Shown here one piece after another: positions 35,120 to 45,045 of a stretch of DNA of 64,000 nucleotides. A model generated the notes under the pieces. That model worked only from the letters and a program-made list of their open reading frames with translations. It did not search any database and was not told where the DNA came from. The DNA is taken from NCBI GenBank assembly GCA_964598225.1, contig CAZRBG010000008.1:62001-126000 (forward strand). The letters run 5' to 3'. Position numbers and translations under genes: made by a program. The stretch's first letter is position 1. Every line of letters starts with the position of its first letter. This DNA is from SG8-4 sp964598225 (GTDB lineage: Bacteria; Planctomycetota; Phycisphaerae; Sedimentisphaerales; Anaerobacaceae).

Positions 35120-35992
35120 ATGAAAAAAATAAACATTGCTCAGGTGCGGCCGTTGATTCAGATGGCGATAGCCGAAGACTTAGGTCGGGGGGATGTCACG
35201 AGCGAGTTGTTGTTCAAGAAGGGCGTCATCGACAGGGCGAACATCATCTCGCGCGAAGAGATAGTCGTCTGCGGTATGGAGGTCGCCGCCGAGATTCTCA
35301 CATGTTACGACGAGAGACTCAAGCTGACAATTCGCATCAAAGACGGCGAGCCGGCCCACGTCGCGAATAAGCTGGCGACCATTGAAGGCCCGTTGCGCCC
35401 TATGCTCAGCGCCGAGCGTGTCATGCTCAATTTTCTGCAGCGGCTCAGCGGGATAGCCACAACTACAAGCAAGTACGTGCGGGCGATCCAGGGAACCAAG
35501 GCGAAGATTTACGACACGCGCAAGACAATGCCCGGCTGGAGGATTCTGGAAAAATACGCCGTTCGCTGCGGCGGCGGGCACAACCACCGGCTGGGCCTGT
35601 ACGACGGAGTCCTCATCAAGGACAACCACCTGGCGCAATTGGGAAGGAACTTCCAGGCCAAGCTGCGAAGGATAATAACCGACGCCAGGAAATTAAAAGG
35701 CGTTGAATTCATTGCGGTCGAAGTCGACCACGTGGACAATCAGCTAAACTACGTACTTGAAATACCCGGCATAGATATCGTCCTGCTCGACAACATGGGC
35801 CAATGGCAGTTGAGGCACGCTGTCGAGATGAGAGACGAAATGTGCGGCAAGGGCAAAAAGCCGCTGCTCGAGGCTTCGGGCAATATCACGCTCGACAGCG
35901 TCTCGGCAATAGCCCAGTGCGGCATCGACAGAATCGCCGTCGGAGCAATCACCCACTCGGCCAAAGCCGTTGACCTGGGCCTGGATAGATAA
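35120..35992 (+). CDS. nadC: Nicotinate-nucleotide pyrophosphorylase (carboxylating)
   Basis: 290 residues, the usual size. EDLGRGDVTSELL, the RKTMPGWRILEKYAVRCGGG motif with NHRLGLYDGVLIKDNH, and EASGNITLDSV are typical of QPRTase. It converts quinolinate and PRPP to nicotinate mononucleotide in NAD synthesis. It lies between uvrB and birA with gaps of 19 and 3 bases, so the three are probably co-transcribed. Confidence 0.96.
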   Translation: MKKINIAQVRPLIQMAIAEDLGRGDVTSELLFKKGVIDRANIISREEIVVCGMEVAAEILTCYDERLKLTIRIKDGEPAHVANKLATIEGPLRPMLSAERVMLNFLQRLSGIATTTSKYVRAIQGTKAKIYDTRKTMPGWRILEKYAVRCGGGHNHRLGLYDGVLIKDNHLAQLGRNFQAKLRRIITDARKLKGVEFIAVEVDHVDNQLNYVLEIPGIDIVLLDNMGQWQLRHAVEMRDEMCGKGKKPLLEASGNITLDSVSAIAQCGIDRIAVGAITHSAKAVDLGLDR

Positions 35993-35995
35993 CCA

Positions 35996-36769
35996 ATGAC
36001 TCTGCAAGAAACCGATCTGCTGGACCCTGATGCCATACAGATGAACCTGGCTACGCAACGAATTGGCGGCAGAGTCCTCGTCTACGACAGCACCTCAAGC
36101 ACCAATGACATCGCGGCAGAATATGCAAAAAACGCCGCACACGACGGCCTGGTTATTTTCGCCGAGCATCAAACCGCCGGCAGGGGCCGCGGCGGCAATC
36201 AATGGCAAAGCGGCAGGGCCGACAGCATCCTTTGCTCGATTGTCCTGGTGAACAACGAGCTGCCCATCGAGCTGCTCTCGCTGGTTTGTGCCGTCGCAGT
36301 TGCGGAGGCCGTCGGCAAGCCGGCGAGAATCAAATGGCCCAACGACATTATGCTAAACGGCAGAAAAGTCGCCGGCATTCTGCTCGAAACCAAGCCCAGC
36401 GGCGCCTGCATAATAGGTGTCGGAATAAACTGCCATCAGACAAAAGATGCTTTCCCTGCCGAGTTACAGCCGACCGCCACGAGCATAGATGTTGAGACAA
36501 AGGCAGTCGTTGACCGCACAACGCTGGCGAGAAGATTGCTGATATCGATGGACCAATGGCTCGAATTGGCGGCCCAAGCGGGCGAAAAGGTAATCGCGCA
36601 ATGGCGTAGTCTGAGCGTTCAATTGGGCCACAGAGTCAAGCTCCTCTACAATGGCCGACAATTCGCCGGCAACTGCATCGGAATTGATCCCGAAAGGGGA
36701 CTGATCCTCCAGTTGGACAGAGGCGGCATAAGAATGTTCGACGCGGCGCACACGACTATCGCAAAGTAA
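35996..36769 (+). CDS. birA: Biotin-[acetyl-CoA-carboxylase] ligase
   Basis: 257 residues, a catalytic-only form without the N-terminal DNA-binding wing, so it should not act as the biotin repressor. It has TSSTNDIAAEYAK, the biotinyl-AMP loop TAGRGRGGNQWQS, IKWPNDIMLNGRKVAGIL and a C-terminal SH3-like domain (LLYNGRQFAGNCIGID). It activates biotin and attaches it to carrier proteins. The gene starts three bases after the nadC stop. Confidence 0.94.
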   Translation: MTLQETDLLDPDAIQMNLATQRIGGRVLVYDSTSSTNDIAAEYAKNAAHDGLVIFAEHQTAGRGRGGNQWQSGRADSILCSIVLVNNELPIELLSLVCAVAVAEAVGKPARIKWPNDIMLNGRKVAGILLETKPSGACIIGVGINCHQTKDAFPAELQPTATSIDVETKAVVDRTTLARRLLISMDQWLELAAQAGEKVIAQWRSLSVQLGHRVKLLYNGRQFAGNCIGIDPERGLILQLDRGGIRMFDAAHTTIAK

Positions 36770-36806
36770 CAACAATCCCCAATGTGAGGCAAGCCGGCTC
36801 GTATAT

Positions 36807-38447
36807 TTATTCGTTCAGCCTACCTTTTGTATGAAGCAGTTTGACAATGTCTTTTGCCGGATTACCTTTTGGGAATGAAGCAAGTCCAAGCGGCGTATGC
36901 CCCTCATTGTCTTTGGCATTTAGGTCGGCTCCTGCATCGAGCAGAATCTTTGCCGTCTCTTTGTGACGGAAAACGCATGCGTAGTGCAATGGCCGCTGAC
37001 CGAAGGAATTCTTTGTATCAACCTCAGCACCGCTGGACAGCAAAATCTTTACAGTCTCATCGTGGCCGTGGAGGCAAGCCGAATGCAGAGGCGTGTCACC
37101 TTTCGCGATGGCCAGTCTCGACACCACGGCAATTTGCAGGCTTCGCCCGGCAAGCTTAGCTTGCCTTTGCTCTTCAAACCTCTGGAGATTCTCGAGTTGT
37201 CTTTCTATCGCATCAGGGAAGTTTCCAGCCCGCGCATTTAGGTCTGACGTCGGTTCTTCGGCCTCTGCAGTCACCTCCGCACCACCCTCGATTAACAATC
37301 TTACAGCTTCATTATTGCCCTTAACGGCGGCCCAGTGAAGGGCTGATTCTCCATGCAATCCTTTTTCGTTGACATTCAGGCCTCTTCCAATAAGCAATTT
37401 TAGGGCATCGCTGTTTCCCGCATAAGAAGCCGCAAACAACGGCGATTCCATCTGCGTTCCCTTGGCGTCGAGTTTGACGCCCTTAGCCAATAATAACTCA
37501 AAGATATCACTATTTCCTCCGTAAATGGCGGCAAAAAGAACTGGTTCGCGATCCAAGGGGTCTACATAGTTGACTAATGCCGGATCGGTATCAAGAAGCT
37601 CTGTGAATCTTGCTAAATCACCAAGCCATGCTACATCGTTGATTGTGTATTGTGCTCCGCTACGAATCAGAAATTTTGCAAAATCTTTAGCATATACTCC
37701 GGATCCATGCACAAATTTCATTTTGCGGGCAAGTGGTGTAAATCCTTTGTTATCTTTGATATTCAAGTTAGCTCCTCTTGCCACCAGAACTTCTGCCATT
37801 TTCCTACTGCCGTGTTCCGCCGTCACATGTATTGCCGTTGAACCGAAGTTGTTCTGAGCATTGACGTCCACGCCATGCTCTATAATTGCCTCTGCTGCAT
37901 CAGTTGTTCCCGTTCTTATCAACGAATGGAGGACTATGCCGCCGGACTTGTCTTTCCAGGATAGATCTGCGCCCTCAGCAATCAAAACTTCAGCGGCTTG
38001 TCTGCTCCCTGCATGGCACAGAGGAATAGACCTCGAAGAATCATGAGCGCGAACGTTCACGTCCATCCCGTGTTTGATCAACAGTTCAATCAGTTCCACG
38101 TCCCCTTTTCTTGCTGCCACGTGCAAGCAGGTCCTTCCGCTGATATCCATTTCATTCGGGTCAGCTCCTCTGGACAGAAGTAGGTCAGCAATGTCCTTGT
38201 GCCCGTGTTGTACAGCAACGCACAAAACCGGAGATCCGATCCCGCCCTTGCCCTTTCCATCCTTCAAGGTAACGAGGTCTGGGTCTTCTACTAAAAGTTT
38301 TTCTACCTTCTTTGTGTCGCCGTTGACGACGGCTTTCAAAAACATCAGCTTCCCCTCGGCTCGATCTCGCGCCATTCCATGAAGAAAAATCCCGATGCCT
38401 AAGAGCAGGATGGGGATCAGCAACAGTATCTTCTTAAGCTTGCTCAT
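36807..38447 (-). CDS. Membrane-anchored ankyrin-repeat protein
   Basis: 546 residues. An N-terminal membrane or signal helix (about 5-25, KKILLLIPILLLGIGIFLHG) is followed by about a dozen ankyrin repeats (DISGRTCLHVAARKGDVELI, NNFGSTAIHVTAEHGS, LHGESALHWAAVKGNN, SFGQRPLHYACVFRHKETA). An Ala/Glu-rich insertion lies near residues 410-455. Ankyrins mediate protein binding, and partners here are unknown. GAGGTG six bases before the ATG at 38447 decides the start over a GTG nine bases upstream. It is convergent with birA. Confidence 0.85.
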   Translation of the reverse strand: MSKLKKILLLIPILLLGIGIFLHGMARDRAEGKLMFLKAVVNGDTKKVEKLLVEDPDLVTLKDGKGKGGIGSPVLCVAVQHGHKDIADLLLSRGADPNEMDISGRTCLHVAARKGDVELIELLIKHGMDVNVRAHDSSRSIPLCHAGSRQAAEVLIAEGADLSWKDKSGGIVLHSLIRTGTTDAAEAIIEHGVDVNAQNNFGSTAIHVTAEHGSRKMAEVLVARGANLNIKDNKGFTPLARKMKFVHGSGVYAKDFAKFLIRSGAQYTINDVAWLGDLARFTELLDTDPALVNYVDPLDREPVLFAAIYGGNSDIFELLLAKGVKLDAKGTQMESPLFAASYAGNSDALKLLIGRGLNVNEKGLHGESALHWAAVKGNNEAVRLLIEGGAEVTAEAEEPTSDLNARAGNFPDAIERQLENLQRFEEQRQAKLAGRSLQIAVVSRLAIAKGDTPLHSACLHGHDETVKILLSSGAEVDTKNSFGQRPLHYACVFRHKETAKILLDAGADLNAKDNEGHTPLGLASFPKGNPAKDIVKLLHTKGRLNE

Positions 38448-38652
38448 TTGTATCACCTCAGCTTGCCGCTTATTTCTTTCATTATAACACCTTTCTTGTT
38501 ACGAGGCGCGAAGAATTTCATTCTATCACCCATCAGGACTCGATTCTGTTGGATTTTGCCGAGAAATCGTGCCTATGGTTTTACTTTGCAAGACTTTCTG
38601 TTATAGTACTGCCTTGTTAGATCCGTATTGTGCAAATGGAAAGGGATTAAAT

Positions 38653-40341
38653 ATGTGGAATTACAAATCTAAGAGCGTTTCGGCTGCGATAAGCCTGTTG
38701 CTTTTTACATGTTGTCTGCCGACCGGGCGGATTGAGGCCGGCGATGCGAAGGATTATCTTCACGCCGGCCAGCAGGATATTCAAGCCTGGCGTGAGATGA
38801 AGTTCGGGTTGTTTATTCATTGGGGGCCGGTGAGTCTTAAAGGCACCGAGATCGGCTGGTCCCGCGGGGGTGAGCGCCGAGGACGGGACGGCAGAGGCTC
38901 CATTCCCGTCGAGGTTTATGACAATCTCTACAAGAAATTCAATCCGGTCAAATTCGATGCCGACGAGTGGGTGCAGATTGCTAAAGATGCCGGTATGAAA
39001 TACCTGGTATTCACCAGCAAGCATCACGACGGCTTCTCGATGTTCGACAGCAAGGTGACCGACTATAAGATTACCAATTCGCCTTTTAAACGCGACGTCG
39101 TCAAGGAGCTGGCAGACGCCTGCCACAAGGCCGGTTTGAAACTGGGTTATTACTACTCGCCTGTCGATTGGCATCACCCCGACTATCGAACGGAAAACCA
39201 TGATCGATACATCAAGTACATGCACGCCCAACTACGCGAGATATGTACCAATTACGGCAGAATCGACATAATATGGTTCGATGGTCTTGGCGGTTCGGCA
39301 GAAGATTGGGACTCGGAGAGACTGTTCAAGATGATCCGCCGGCTTCAGCCGCACGTTATCATCAACAACCGCGCGGGACTGCCCGGCGACCACGATACCC
39401 CAGAGCAGAGAATCGGCAAATTCCAGAAAGATCGTCCCTGGGAGACCTGCATGACGATCTGCCGTCAGTGGGCCTGGAAGCCCAACGATAACATGAAGTC
39501 GCTCAAGCAGTGTATCCAGACTCTGGTCAAAACAGTCGGCGGCGACGGCAATCTCCTGTTCAACGTCGGCCCCATGCCGGACGGCAGAATAGAGCCGCGA
39601 CAGGTTGAGCGGCTGCGGCAGATGGGCCGGTGGCTTGACAAGTACGGCCAGAGCATCTACGCGGCCCGCGGCGGGCCCTTCAAGCCCGGCGCCTGGGGCG
39701 CAAGCACGTACAAGGGAAACAACATTTATGTCCACGTGCTTAACTGGCCGGACGAAAAACTGGTGTTGCCTGGGATTCCGAAAAAAAACGTCACGAGCTC
39801 CGTGCTTACCGGCGGCAAAGTCAACGTCGAGCAAACCGCCGATGGTATCGAGATTTCCGTGCCGCAGCAAGACCGGCAGGAGATTGATACAATAGTCAAG
39901 CTCGAACTGAATGGTCCGGCCGGTGATATTGATCCCGTGGTCCTGCCGTCAGCGTCTTTGGCCTTTGACAAGAAAGCCCGGGCATCCAACGTCTTTCAGA
40001 GGAGCCGCAATTACGGCCCGGACAAGGCCGTTGACGACGACCCCGCTACGCGCTGGGCGACCGACTCCGGCACAAAGCAGGCGTGGCTCGAAGTCGACCT
40101 CGGAGAGCCGACTACGTTTAATCAGGTGAAGATTGCCGAAGAGTTCGACCGCGTACAGAAATTCGAAATTCAGTATCAAAACGGGTCTCAGTGGAAAACA
40201 TTGATTCGGGGCACGAAGATCGGGAGCGAATATTCCAGAACGTTCGAGCCGGTGACGGCAAGAAAAGTGCGATTAAACATTCTCGACGCTACGGACGGCC
40301 CTACGATTTGGGAGTTTCAGCTTATGGCGCCCAAGAAATGA
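38653..40341 (+). CDS. Secreted GH29 alpha-L-fucosidase with C-terminal F5/8-type domain
   Basis: 562 residues. A signal peptide (about 1-29) is followed by the GH29 barrel: MKFGLFIHWGP, the HHDGFSMFDS motif and RIDIIWFDG, where Asp210 is the expected nucleophile. The last 140 residues (SRNYGPDKAVDDDPATRWAT onward) form a discoidin/CBM32-like sugar-binding domain. It should remove alpha-L-fucose from sulfated or other glycans outside the cytoplasm. AAAGGG upstream of the ATG supports the start, while the frame is open upstream to 38569. It is followed closely by two sulfatases. Confidence 0.92.
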   Translation: MWNYKSKSVSAAISLLLFTCCLPTGRIEAGDAKDYLHAGQQDIQAWREMKFGLFIHWGPVSLKGTEIGWSRGGERRGRDGRGSIPVEVYDNLYKKFNPVKFDADEWVQIAKDAGMKYLVFTSKHHDGFSMFDSKVTDYKITNSPFKRDVVKELADACHKAGLKLGYYYSPVDWHHPDYRTENHDRYIKYMHAQLREICTNYGRIDIIWFDGLGGSAEDWDSERLFKMIRRLQPHVIINNRAGLPGDHDTPEQRIGKFQKDRPWETCMTICRQWAWKPNDNMKSLKQCIQTLVKTVGGDGNLLFNVGPMPDGRIEPRQVERLRQMGRWLDKYGQSIYAARGGPFKPGAWGASTYKGNNIYVHVLNWPDEKLVLPGIPKKNVTSSVLTGGKVNVEQTADGIEISVPQQDRQEIDTIVKLELNGPAGDIDPVVLPSASLAFDKKARASNVFQRSRNYGPDKAVDDDPATRWATDSGTKQAWLEVDLGEPTTFNQVKIAEEFDRVQKFEIQYQNGSQWKTLIRGTKIGSEYSRTFEPVTARKVRLNILDATDGPTIWEFQLMAPKK

Positions 40342-40388
40342 CCGGCATTTCTTCTATACACGATTCGACGATTTGAAAGGGCAGTTTT

Positions 40389-41768
40389 GTGAATAGGCGC
40401 AACTTCTTGAAAGCGGCAGGTTTGGGAGCTATTTCACTGGCAGTGCCAAATTATTCTGCGGCTTCTTCGTTCAGGAAACCGAATATCGTTTTCATGCTCA
40501 TCGACGACATGGGCTGGCCGGACCTGGCCTGCTACGGCAGCAAATTCCACGAGACGCCCAACATCGACCGACTGGCCCGGCAGGGGATAAAGTTCACCGA
40601 TGCCTACGCTGCCTGTCCGGTCTGCTCGCCGACTCGCGCCAGCATCATGGCGGGCCAGTATCCCGCACGAATCGGGATAACGGATTTCATTCCCGGACAC
40701 TGGCGTCCGTATGAAAAACTGGTTGTACCCGAGAACCGCCTGCACCTGCCGCTCGAAACCGTTACTATCGGCGAAGCCCTCCGGGACCGAGATTATGCAA
40801 CTTGTTACATCGGCAAATGGCACCTGGGCGGCAAGGAATATTCACCGGACAAGCAGGGTTTCGAGAAGGTTATTCGGCGGGTCAGGAATCGAAACGATAA
40901 ACAAGTCTCCGGCTTCACCGACCGGGCCATCGAGTTCATCGAACAGAAGAAGGATGAGCCGTTCTTTGTCTACCTTTCTCATCATTCGGTGCATATCAAG
41001 TTAGAAGCTCCCGAGGAGCTTGTTGAAAAGTACAACAACAAGCCTAAGCCCTCCGCCGGAGTGAATAATCCTGTTTATGCCGCGATGATTGAGCACCTCG
41101 ATACTCACACCGGACGCATCCTGAAAAAGCTCGACGACCTTGGCCTTGCCGAGAACGCTATCGTGATCTTCTTCTCAGACAATGGAGGACTTCGTCAGGC
41201 CTACGGCGGATACAAAGGCCCCAGGCAAATTGTATCGAGCAATGCTCCGCTGCGAGACGAAAAGGGCACGCTGTATGAAGGCGGAATCCGCGTGCCGTTG
41301 ATCGTTCGCTGGCCCGGCGTGATCGAGCCCGGTATCGAATGCAGCGTGCCGGTGACCAGTGTCGATTTTTATCCAACGTTCCTCGAGACCGTCGGTGCCG
41401 CGGGCAGGAAGAATCAGCCGCTCGACGGCGAGAGTATCATGCCGCTATTGAAACAAACCGGCGGGCTTAAGCGAGACGCGATATACTGGCATTATCCCCA
41501 CTACCATCACAGCAGGCCCGCCGGGGCGATACGCGAGGGCAAGTACAAACTTATCGAATTTTACGAAGACGGCAAGCTCGAATTGTACGATCTTGCGAAA
41601 GACATCGGCGAAAAGAACAATCTTGCTGCTGAGATGCCGGAGAGAGCCGCTCGCTTGCAGCGAAAATTGGCGCGGTGGCGCCGGTCGGTAAACGCAAAGA
41701 TGCCGACGGAGAACCCGGAATATGACCCGGCCAGAGCCGAGGAGTGGAAACGGCGACCACGAAGATAA
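40389..41768 (+). CDS. Tat-exported sulfatase (formylglycine motif CSPTR)
   Basis: 459 residues. A Tat-type signal (NRRNFLKAAG) is followed by the alkaline-phosphatase-fold sulfatase domain. The formylglycine motif is CSPTR (Cys79-Arg83) in CSPTRASIMAGQYPARIG. Metal residues lie in LIDDMGW and SDNGG, and HLGG and the C-terminal YKLIEFYEDGKLELYDL are typical of sulfatases. The Cys must be converted to formylglycine by a maturase not seen in the window. GTG start, 48 bases after the fucosidase stop, with AAAGGG in front. Confidence 0.9.
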   Translation: MNRRNFLKAAGLGAISLAVPNYSAASSFRKPNIVFMLIDDMGWPDLACYGSKFHETPNIDRLARQGIKFTDAYAACPVCSPTRASIMAGQYPARIGITDFIPGHWRPYEKLVVPENRLHLPLETVTIGEALRDRDYATCYIGKWHLGGKEYSPDKQGFEKVIRRVRNRNDKQVSGFTDRAIEFIEQKKDEPFFVYLSHHSVHIKLEAPEELVEKYNNKPKPSAGVNNPVYAAMIEHLDTHTGRILKKLDDLGLAENAIVIFFSDNGGLRQAYGGYKGPRQIVSSNAPLRDEKGTLYEGGIRVPLIVRWPGVIEPGIECSVPVTSVDFYPTFLETVGAAGRKNQPLDGESIMPLLKQTGGLKRDAIYWHYPHYHHSRPAGAIREGKYKLIEFYEDGKLELYDLAKDIGEKNNLAAEMPERAARLQRKLARWRRSVNAKMPTENPEYDPARAEEWKRRPRR

Positions 41769-41786
41769 TTCAGAGGCTGAGAATCT

Positions 41787-43361
41787 ATGATGAAAAATGA
41801 GAATCACATCAAGAGGAGACAGTTCCTGCAAGCGGCGGGGATCGGCGCGGCATCAACCTTGCTGAAAGGTAACTCCGCCCGGGCAAATCCGTCGCGGCAG
41901 AAATCTAATCGAAACAAACCCAACGTGCTCTTAATCATGACCGACCAGCACCGGGCCGATCTAATGACCTGTGCAGGCAGAGACCTGGTTCCAACGCCTA
42001 ACATTGATCGAATAGCCGCTCGCGGTGTCCGGTTCAATAACGCATATTGTCCCTATCCGGTTTGCGTAGCATCGCGGATGGCTATGCTAACCGGGCTTTA
42101 TTCGCACAGTACCGGCGCGATTACCAATACAGACAAGCTGGACTGGCGCTATCGCACGATGGCAAATCACTTTGCCGAGAACGGCTATCTGACCGGTCTG
42201 GTTGGCAAGATGCACTTCTGTGACGCCCACAATCACGGTTTCGAGTATTACATGTCGATCAATGACTGGCTGATGTACCTCGGGCCGAAGGTGCAGCATT
42301 ACGCTAATGAGATTGCAAATCATCCGCTGGGACCGCACTTTTTCAGGACTGTCGATGACGGCGGTGCGGGCCTGCCCGATGTTGACGGCCTGTGGCTCGA
42401 CGGCAGCCCCTGGGTGGGCAATGTCGAGAAGTGGAACTTCGACAGTATGGCCTCACCGCTCGAGACTGAGGACCACCTGGACTCATTCGTAGCCCGCGAG
42501 TCGGGCAAGTTTATCACCGGATGCCGCGAGCAGCCGTTCTTTCTTGTCACGAGTTTCATGAAGCCGCATTCGCCTTTTTATCCGCCGAGGCAGTGGGCGG
42601 AGAAGTACCCGGTCGATAAGATGACGCTGCCGGAGGTCGGCGACATTTCCGGCTATCCGAAGCACATTCAGAGGCGAATTAGAAACAAGGCAAGGCTCGG
42701 TGACAAGCGTCAGCGGGCGCATCGCGCCGGCTACCTGGGGAATCTCGCTTTCGTCGATACCTGCGTCGGGCATGTTTACGACGTGCTCGAGAAGGAGGGA
42801 TTGGTTGACAATACTATCGTTGTGTACACCTCCGATCACGGCGAGATGGACGGCGACCACGGGCTTTTCCAGAAGTTCTGCCTGTTCGAGCCGTCAGTGC
42901 GAGTGCCGTTGATCGTGAGCTGGCCGAAGCATCTGTCCGAGGACAAACTGACGGACGCTCTGACGGAGTACATAGGCCTGTACCCGACGCTGAGCGAACT
43001 GGCGGGAATCGAGCCGCCGAAGAAAACTACGCTGCACGATATACCCGACGCACCTGAAAGATTGGACGCGAAAAGTTTCATCGACGTCCTGCGCAATCCC
43101 GATCTTGAAGGGCCGGACGCGGCGTTCAGCGAGTATAATCTGAAATCCGCGATACCCGAATATATGATTCGCACGCGGCGGTACAAATACATATACAATC
43201 GCGGCGCGACGCACGAATTATACGACCACGAGGCCGACCCGGACGAGTTCGTGAACCGCATCGACGATCCGGCACTCAGAAAAATCCAAAAAGAGCTGCA
43301 CGACACGCTCTTCGCGTGGTACAATCCCGAAAAGAACCCCTATCGAACGAAGAAGACATAG
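41787..43361 (+). CDS. Tat-exported sulfatase (formylglycine motif CVASR)
   Basis: 524 residues. A Tat signal (KRRQFLQAAGIG) is followed by a sulfatase domain with LIMTDQHRAD, formylglycine motif CVASR (Cys93-Arg97), YTSDHGEMDGDHGL and a C-terminal YKYIYNRGATHELYDHEADP. The Ala variant (C-x-A-x-R) is accepted by anaerobic maturases and differs from the Pro form of the neighbouring sulfatase. The two enzymes therefore probably attack different sulfate positions. The start may be at 41787 or the next codon. It follows the first sulfatase after 18 bases. Confidence 0.9.
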   Translation: MMKNENHIKRRQFLQAAGIGAASTLLKGNSARANPSRQKSNRNKPNVLLIMTDQHRADLMTCAGRDLVPTPNIDRIAARGVRFNNAYCPYPVCVASRMAMLTGLYSHSTGAITNTDKLDWRYRTMANHFAENGYLTGLVGKMHFCDAHNHGFEYYMSINDWLMYLGPKVQHYANEIANHPLGPHFFRTVDDGGAGLPDVDGLWLDGSPWVGNVEKWNFDSMASPLETEDHLDSFVARESGKFITGCREQPFFLVTSFMKPHSPFYPPRQWAEKYPVDKMTLPEVGDISGYPKHIQRRIRNKARLGDKRQRAHRAGYLGNLAFVDTCVGHVYDVLEKEGLVDNTIVVYTSDHGEMDGDHGLFQKFCLFEPSVRVPLIVSWPKHLSEDKLTDALTEYIGLYPTLSELAGIEPPKKTTLHDIPDAPERLDAKSFIDVLRNPDLEGPDAAFSEYNLKSAIPEYMIRTRRYKYIYNRGATHELYDHEADPDEFVNRIDDPALRKIQKELHDTLFAWYNPEKNPYRTKKT

Positions 43362-43408
43362 AAAATTTAGAGTTGGGTTAAGACCAGTTTGTGTTGAGCT
43401 TTAAATGA

Positions 43409-43524
43409 ACCAGCCCCATCCCGATAAAAGGCAATCGGGATGAGGCTGCCACCCACTTGAGCTTGAAAGAACAAGGGTGGCAGCCTCAAGCTCGGCCAGC
43501 CGCGCCGCGGCTGTCCGAGCTTGG
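43409..43524. repeat. Nested palindromic repeat element
   Basis: Three features stack here. The first is a copy of the 22.3-kb element (ACCAGCCCCATCCCGATAA at 43409-43427 and its partner to 43455). The second is a perfect 14-bp pair TGAGGCTGCCACCC/GGGTGGCAGCCTCA (43441-43454 and 43475-43488). The third is a hairpin CAAGCTCGG/CCGAGCTTG with inner CAGCCGCG/CGCGGCTG (43487-43523). It lies in the 270-base space before lpdA. No gene was seen. Confidence 0.8.
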
Positions 43525-43631
43525 GGCTGTTTGCAAATGTAAGACTTGGCCCGGCATGTGCTTGGGCTGCCGCCAACGATGATGGGGCGAGCCACCGTAC
43601 GTAATTATCAAAAAGATAAGGAGTTTGCACT

Positions 43632-45014
43632 ATGGCAGAGAGTTTTGACGTTGTAGTAATCGGCAGCGGCCCGGGCGGCTATTCTGTCGCTATCAGATGC
43701 GCTCAGAAAGGTGCTTCAGTGGCGGTCATTGAGAAAAGTTTTATCGGTGGGACATGCCTTAATTGCGGATGCATCCCCTCAAAAACGCTGCTTGCCTCGG
43801 CCCATACATTGCTGATGACAAAGCATGCCGCTATGATGGGTATTGACATTCCCTCGGCCAGCCCGAACTGGCCCAAGATTCAGGCCAGAAAAGACGCCGT
43901 GGTAACCGGCTTTCGCAAGGGCCTTACCGGATTGATCGGAGCTCATAAGATAAAGATCATCGCGGGACGGGGCATCGTGACGGCCCTGGGCAAGATAAAG
44001 GTCGAATCAGACGCAGGCTCGAGCGAGATCGAAGCCGGCAAGATCATCCTTGCGACCGGTTCGGTCCCCGTGGAGCTGCCGTCCATCCCGTTCGATGGTG
44101 AAACGATTATAAGCAGCGAAGAGGCCCTGGGCCTTGCGCAGATACCTCAGTCGATGGTCATCGTGGGCGGCGGTGTGATCGGTTGCGAGATGGCGTGCGC
44201 CTACGCAGCGGTGGGGACGCAGGTGACGATAGTCGAAGCTCTGTCGCGACTGATTCCCATGGAAGATGAGTGGGTAGGGCGGCTGATCGAGCGCGAATTC
44301 AAGAAGCTCGGTATAACAGCTATGACCAACGAAAAGGTGACTTCCGTCGATAAGTCCGGGGGGGCGGCCACTGTTTCTCTGGCGGACGGCCGCACGATCG
44401 CGGCCGAAAAAGTTCTCGTGTCGGTAGGCCGACATCCAGTCATCGACGCCGAAACCGTGGATGCACTCGGGCTCGAATTGAGCGGTGCGGCTGTCGCGGT
44501 AAATGTCAAAATGGAGACCAGCGCCGGCGGCGTATATGCTATTGGCGACACTGTGGGAACCACCTATCTGGCCCACGGCGCCTTTGCCGAGGCGGAAGTC
44601 GCCGCGGCAAACGCCACCGGCGGCGATGAAAGCATGCACGATTATTCCCTCGTGCCGCGAGCGGTCTACACGTTCCCCGAGATCGCATCTGTCGGCACAA
44701 ACGAAGAAAAGAGCAAGGCCAAGGGCCTCGAAGTATCCGTCGGAAGGGCCTTTTTCAAAGCCAACGGGCGCAGCAATGCGCACAATGAGACAGTCGGAGA
44801 AATAAGAACCGTCACCGACAACGCCAGCAAAAAGATCGTCGGCGTCACCATGGTGGGAGCGACCGTAACAGAGCTTATCGGTGCCGCCAGAGCACTGATC
44901 GGCACTACGGAAAAAATCACCGAAGTAAGCTTCCCGCATCCGACGGTCTCCGAAGTTCTCAAGGAATCCGTCGAGGATGCCTTCGGCCTGAGCCTGCACA
45001 ATCCACCGCGTTAG
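43632..45014 (+). CDS. lpdA: Dihydrolipoyl dehydrogenase
   Basis: 460 residues. The N-terminal FAD motif VVVIGSGPGGYSVAIR, redox-active disulfide GGTCLNCGCIPSK, NAD motif VIVGGGVIGCEMA and the C-terminal His-Glu dyad region FPHPTVSEVLKES are all present. It reoxidises lipoyl groups of 2-oxoacid dehydrogenase or glycine cleavage complexes. No other complex subunits are adjacent. The ATG has AAGGAG eight bases upstream. Confidence 0.95.
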   Translation: MAESFDVVVIGSGPGGYSVAIRCAQKGASVAVIEKSFIGGTCLNCGCIPSKTLLASAHTLLMTKHAAMMGIDIPSASPNWPKIQARKDAVVTGFRKGLTGLIGAHKIKIIAGRGIVTALGKIKVESDAGSSEIEAGKIILATGSVPVELPSIPFDGETIISSEEALGLAQIPQSMVIVGGGVIGCEMACAYAAVGTQVTIVEALSRLIPMEDEWVGRLIEREFKKLGITAMTNEKVTSVDKSGGAATVSLADGRTIAAEKVLVSVGRHPVIDAETVDALGLELSGAAVAVNVKMETSAGGVYAIGDTVGTTYLAHGAFAEAEVAAANATGGDESMHDYSLVPRAVYTFPEIASVGTNEEKSKAKGLEVSVGRAFFKANGRSNAHNETVGEIRTVTDNASKKIVGVTMVGATVTELIGAARALIGTTEKITEVSFPHPTVSEVLKESVEDAFGLSLHNPPR

Positions 45015-45045
45015 CTGTTAGTAGTGTGCTCGTAAGAGCATTAAC

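Noticed and set aside
44007..44999. 330-residue minus-strand frame
   Set aside because: It is antisense to lpdA and low in recognisable motifs.
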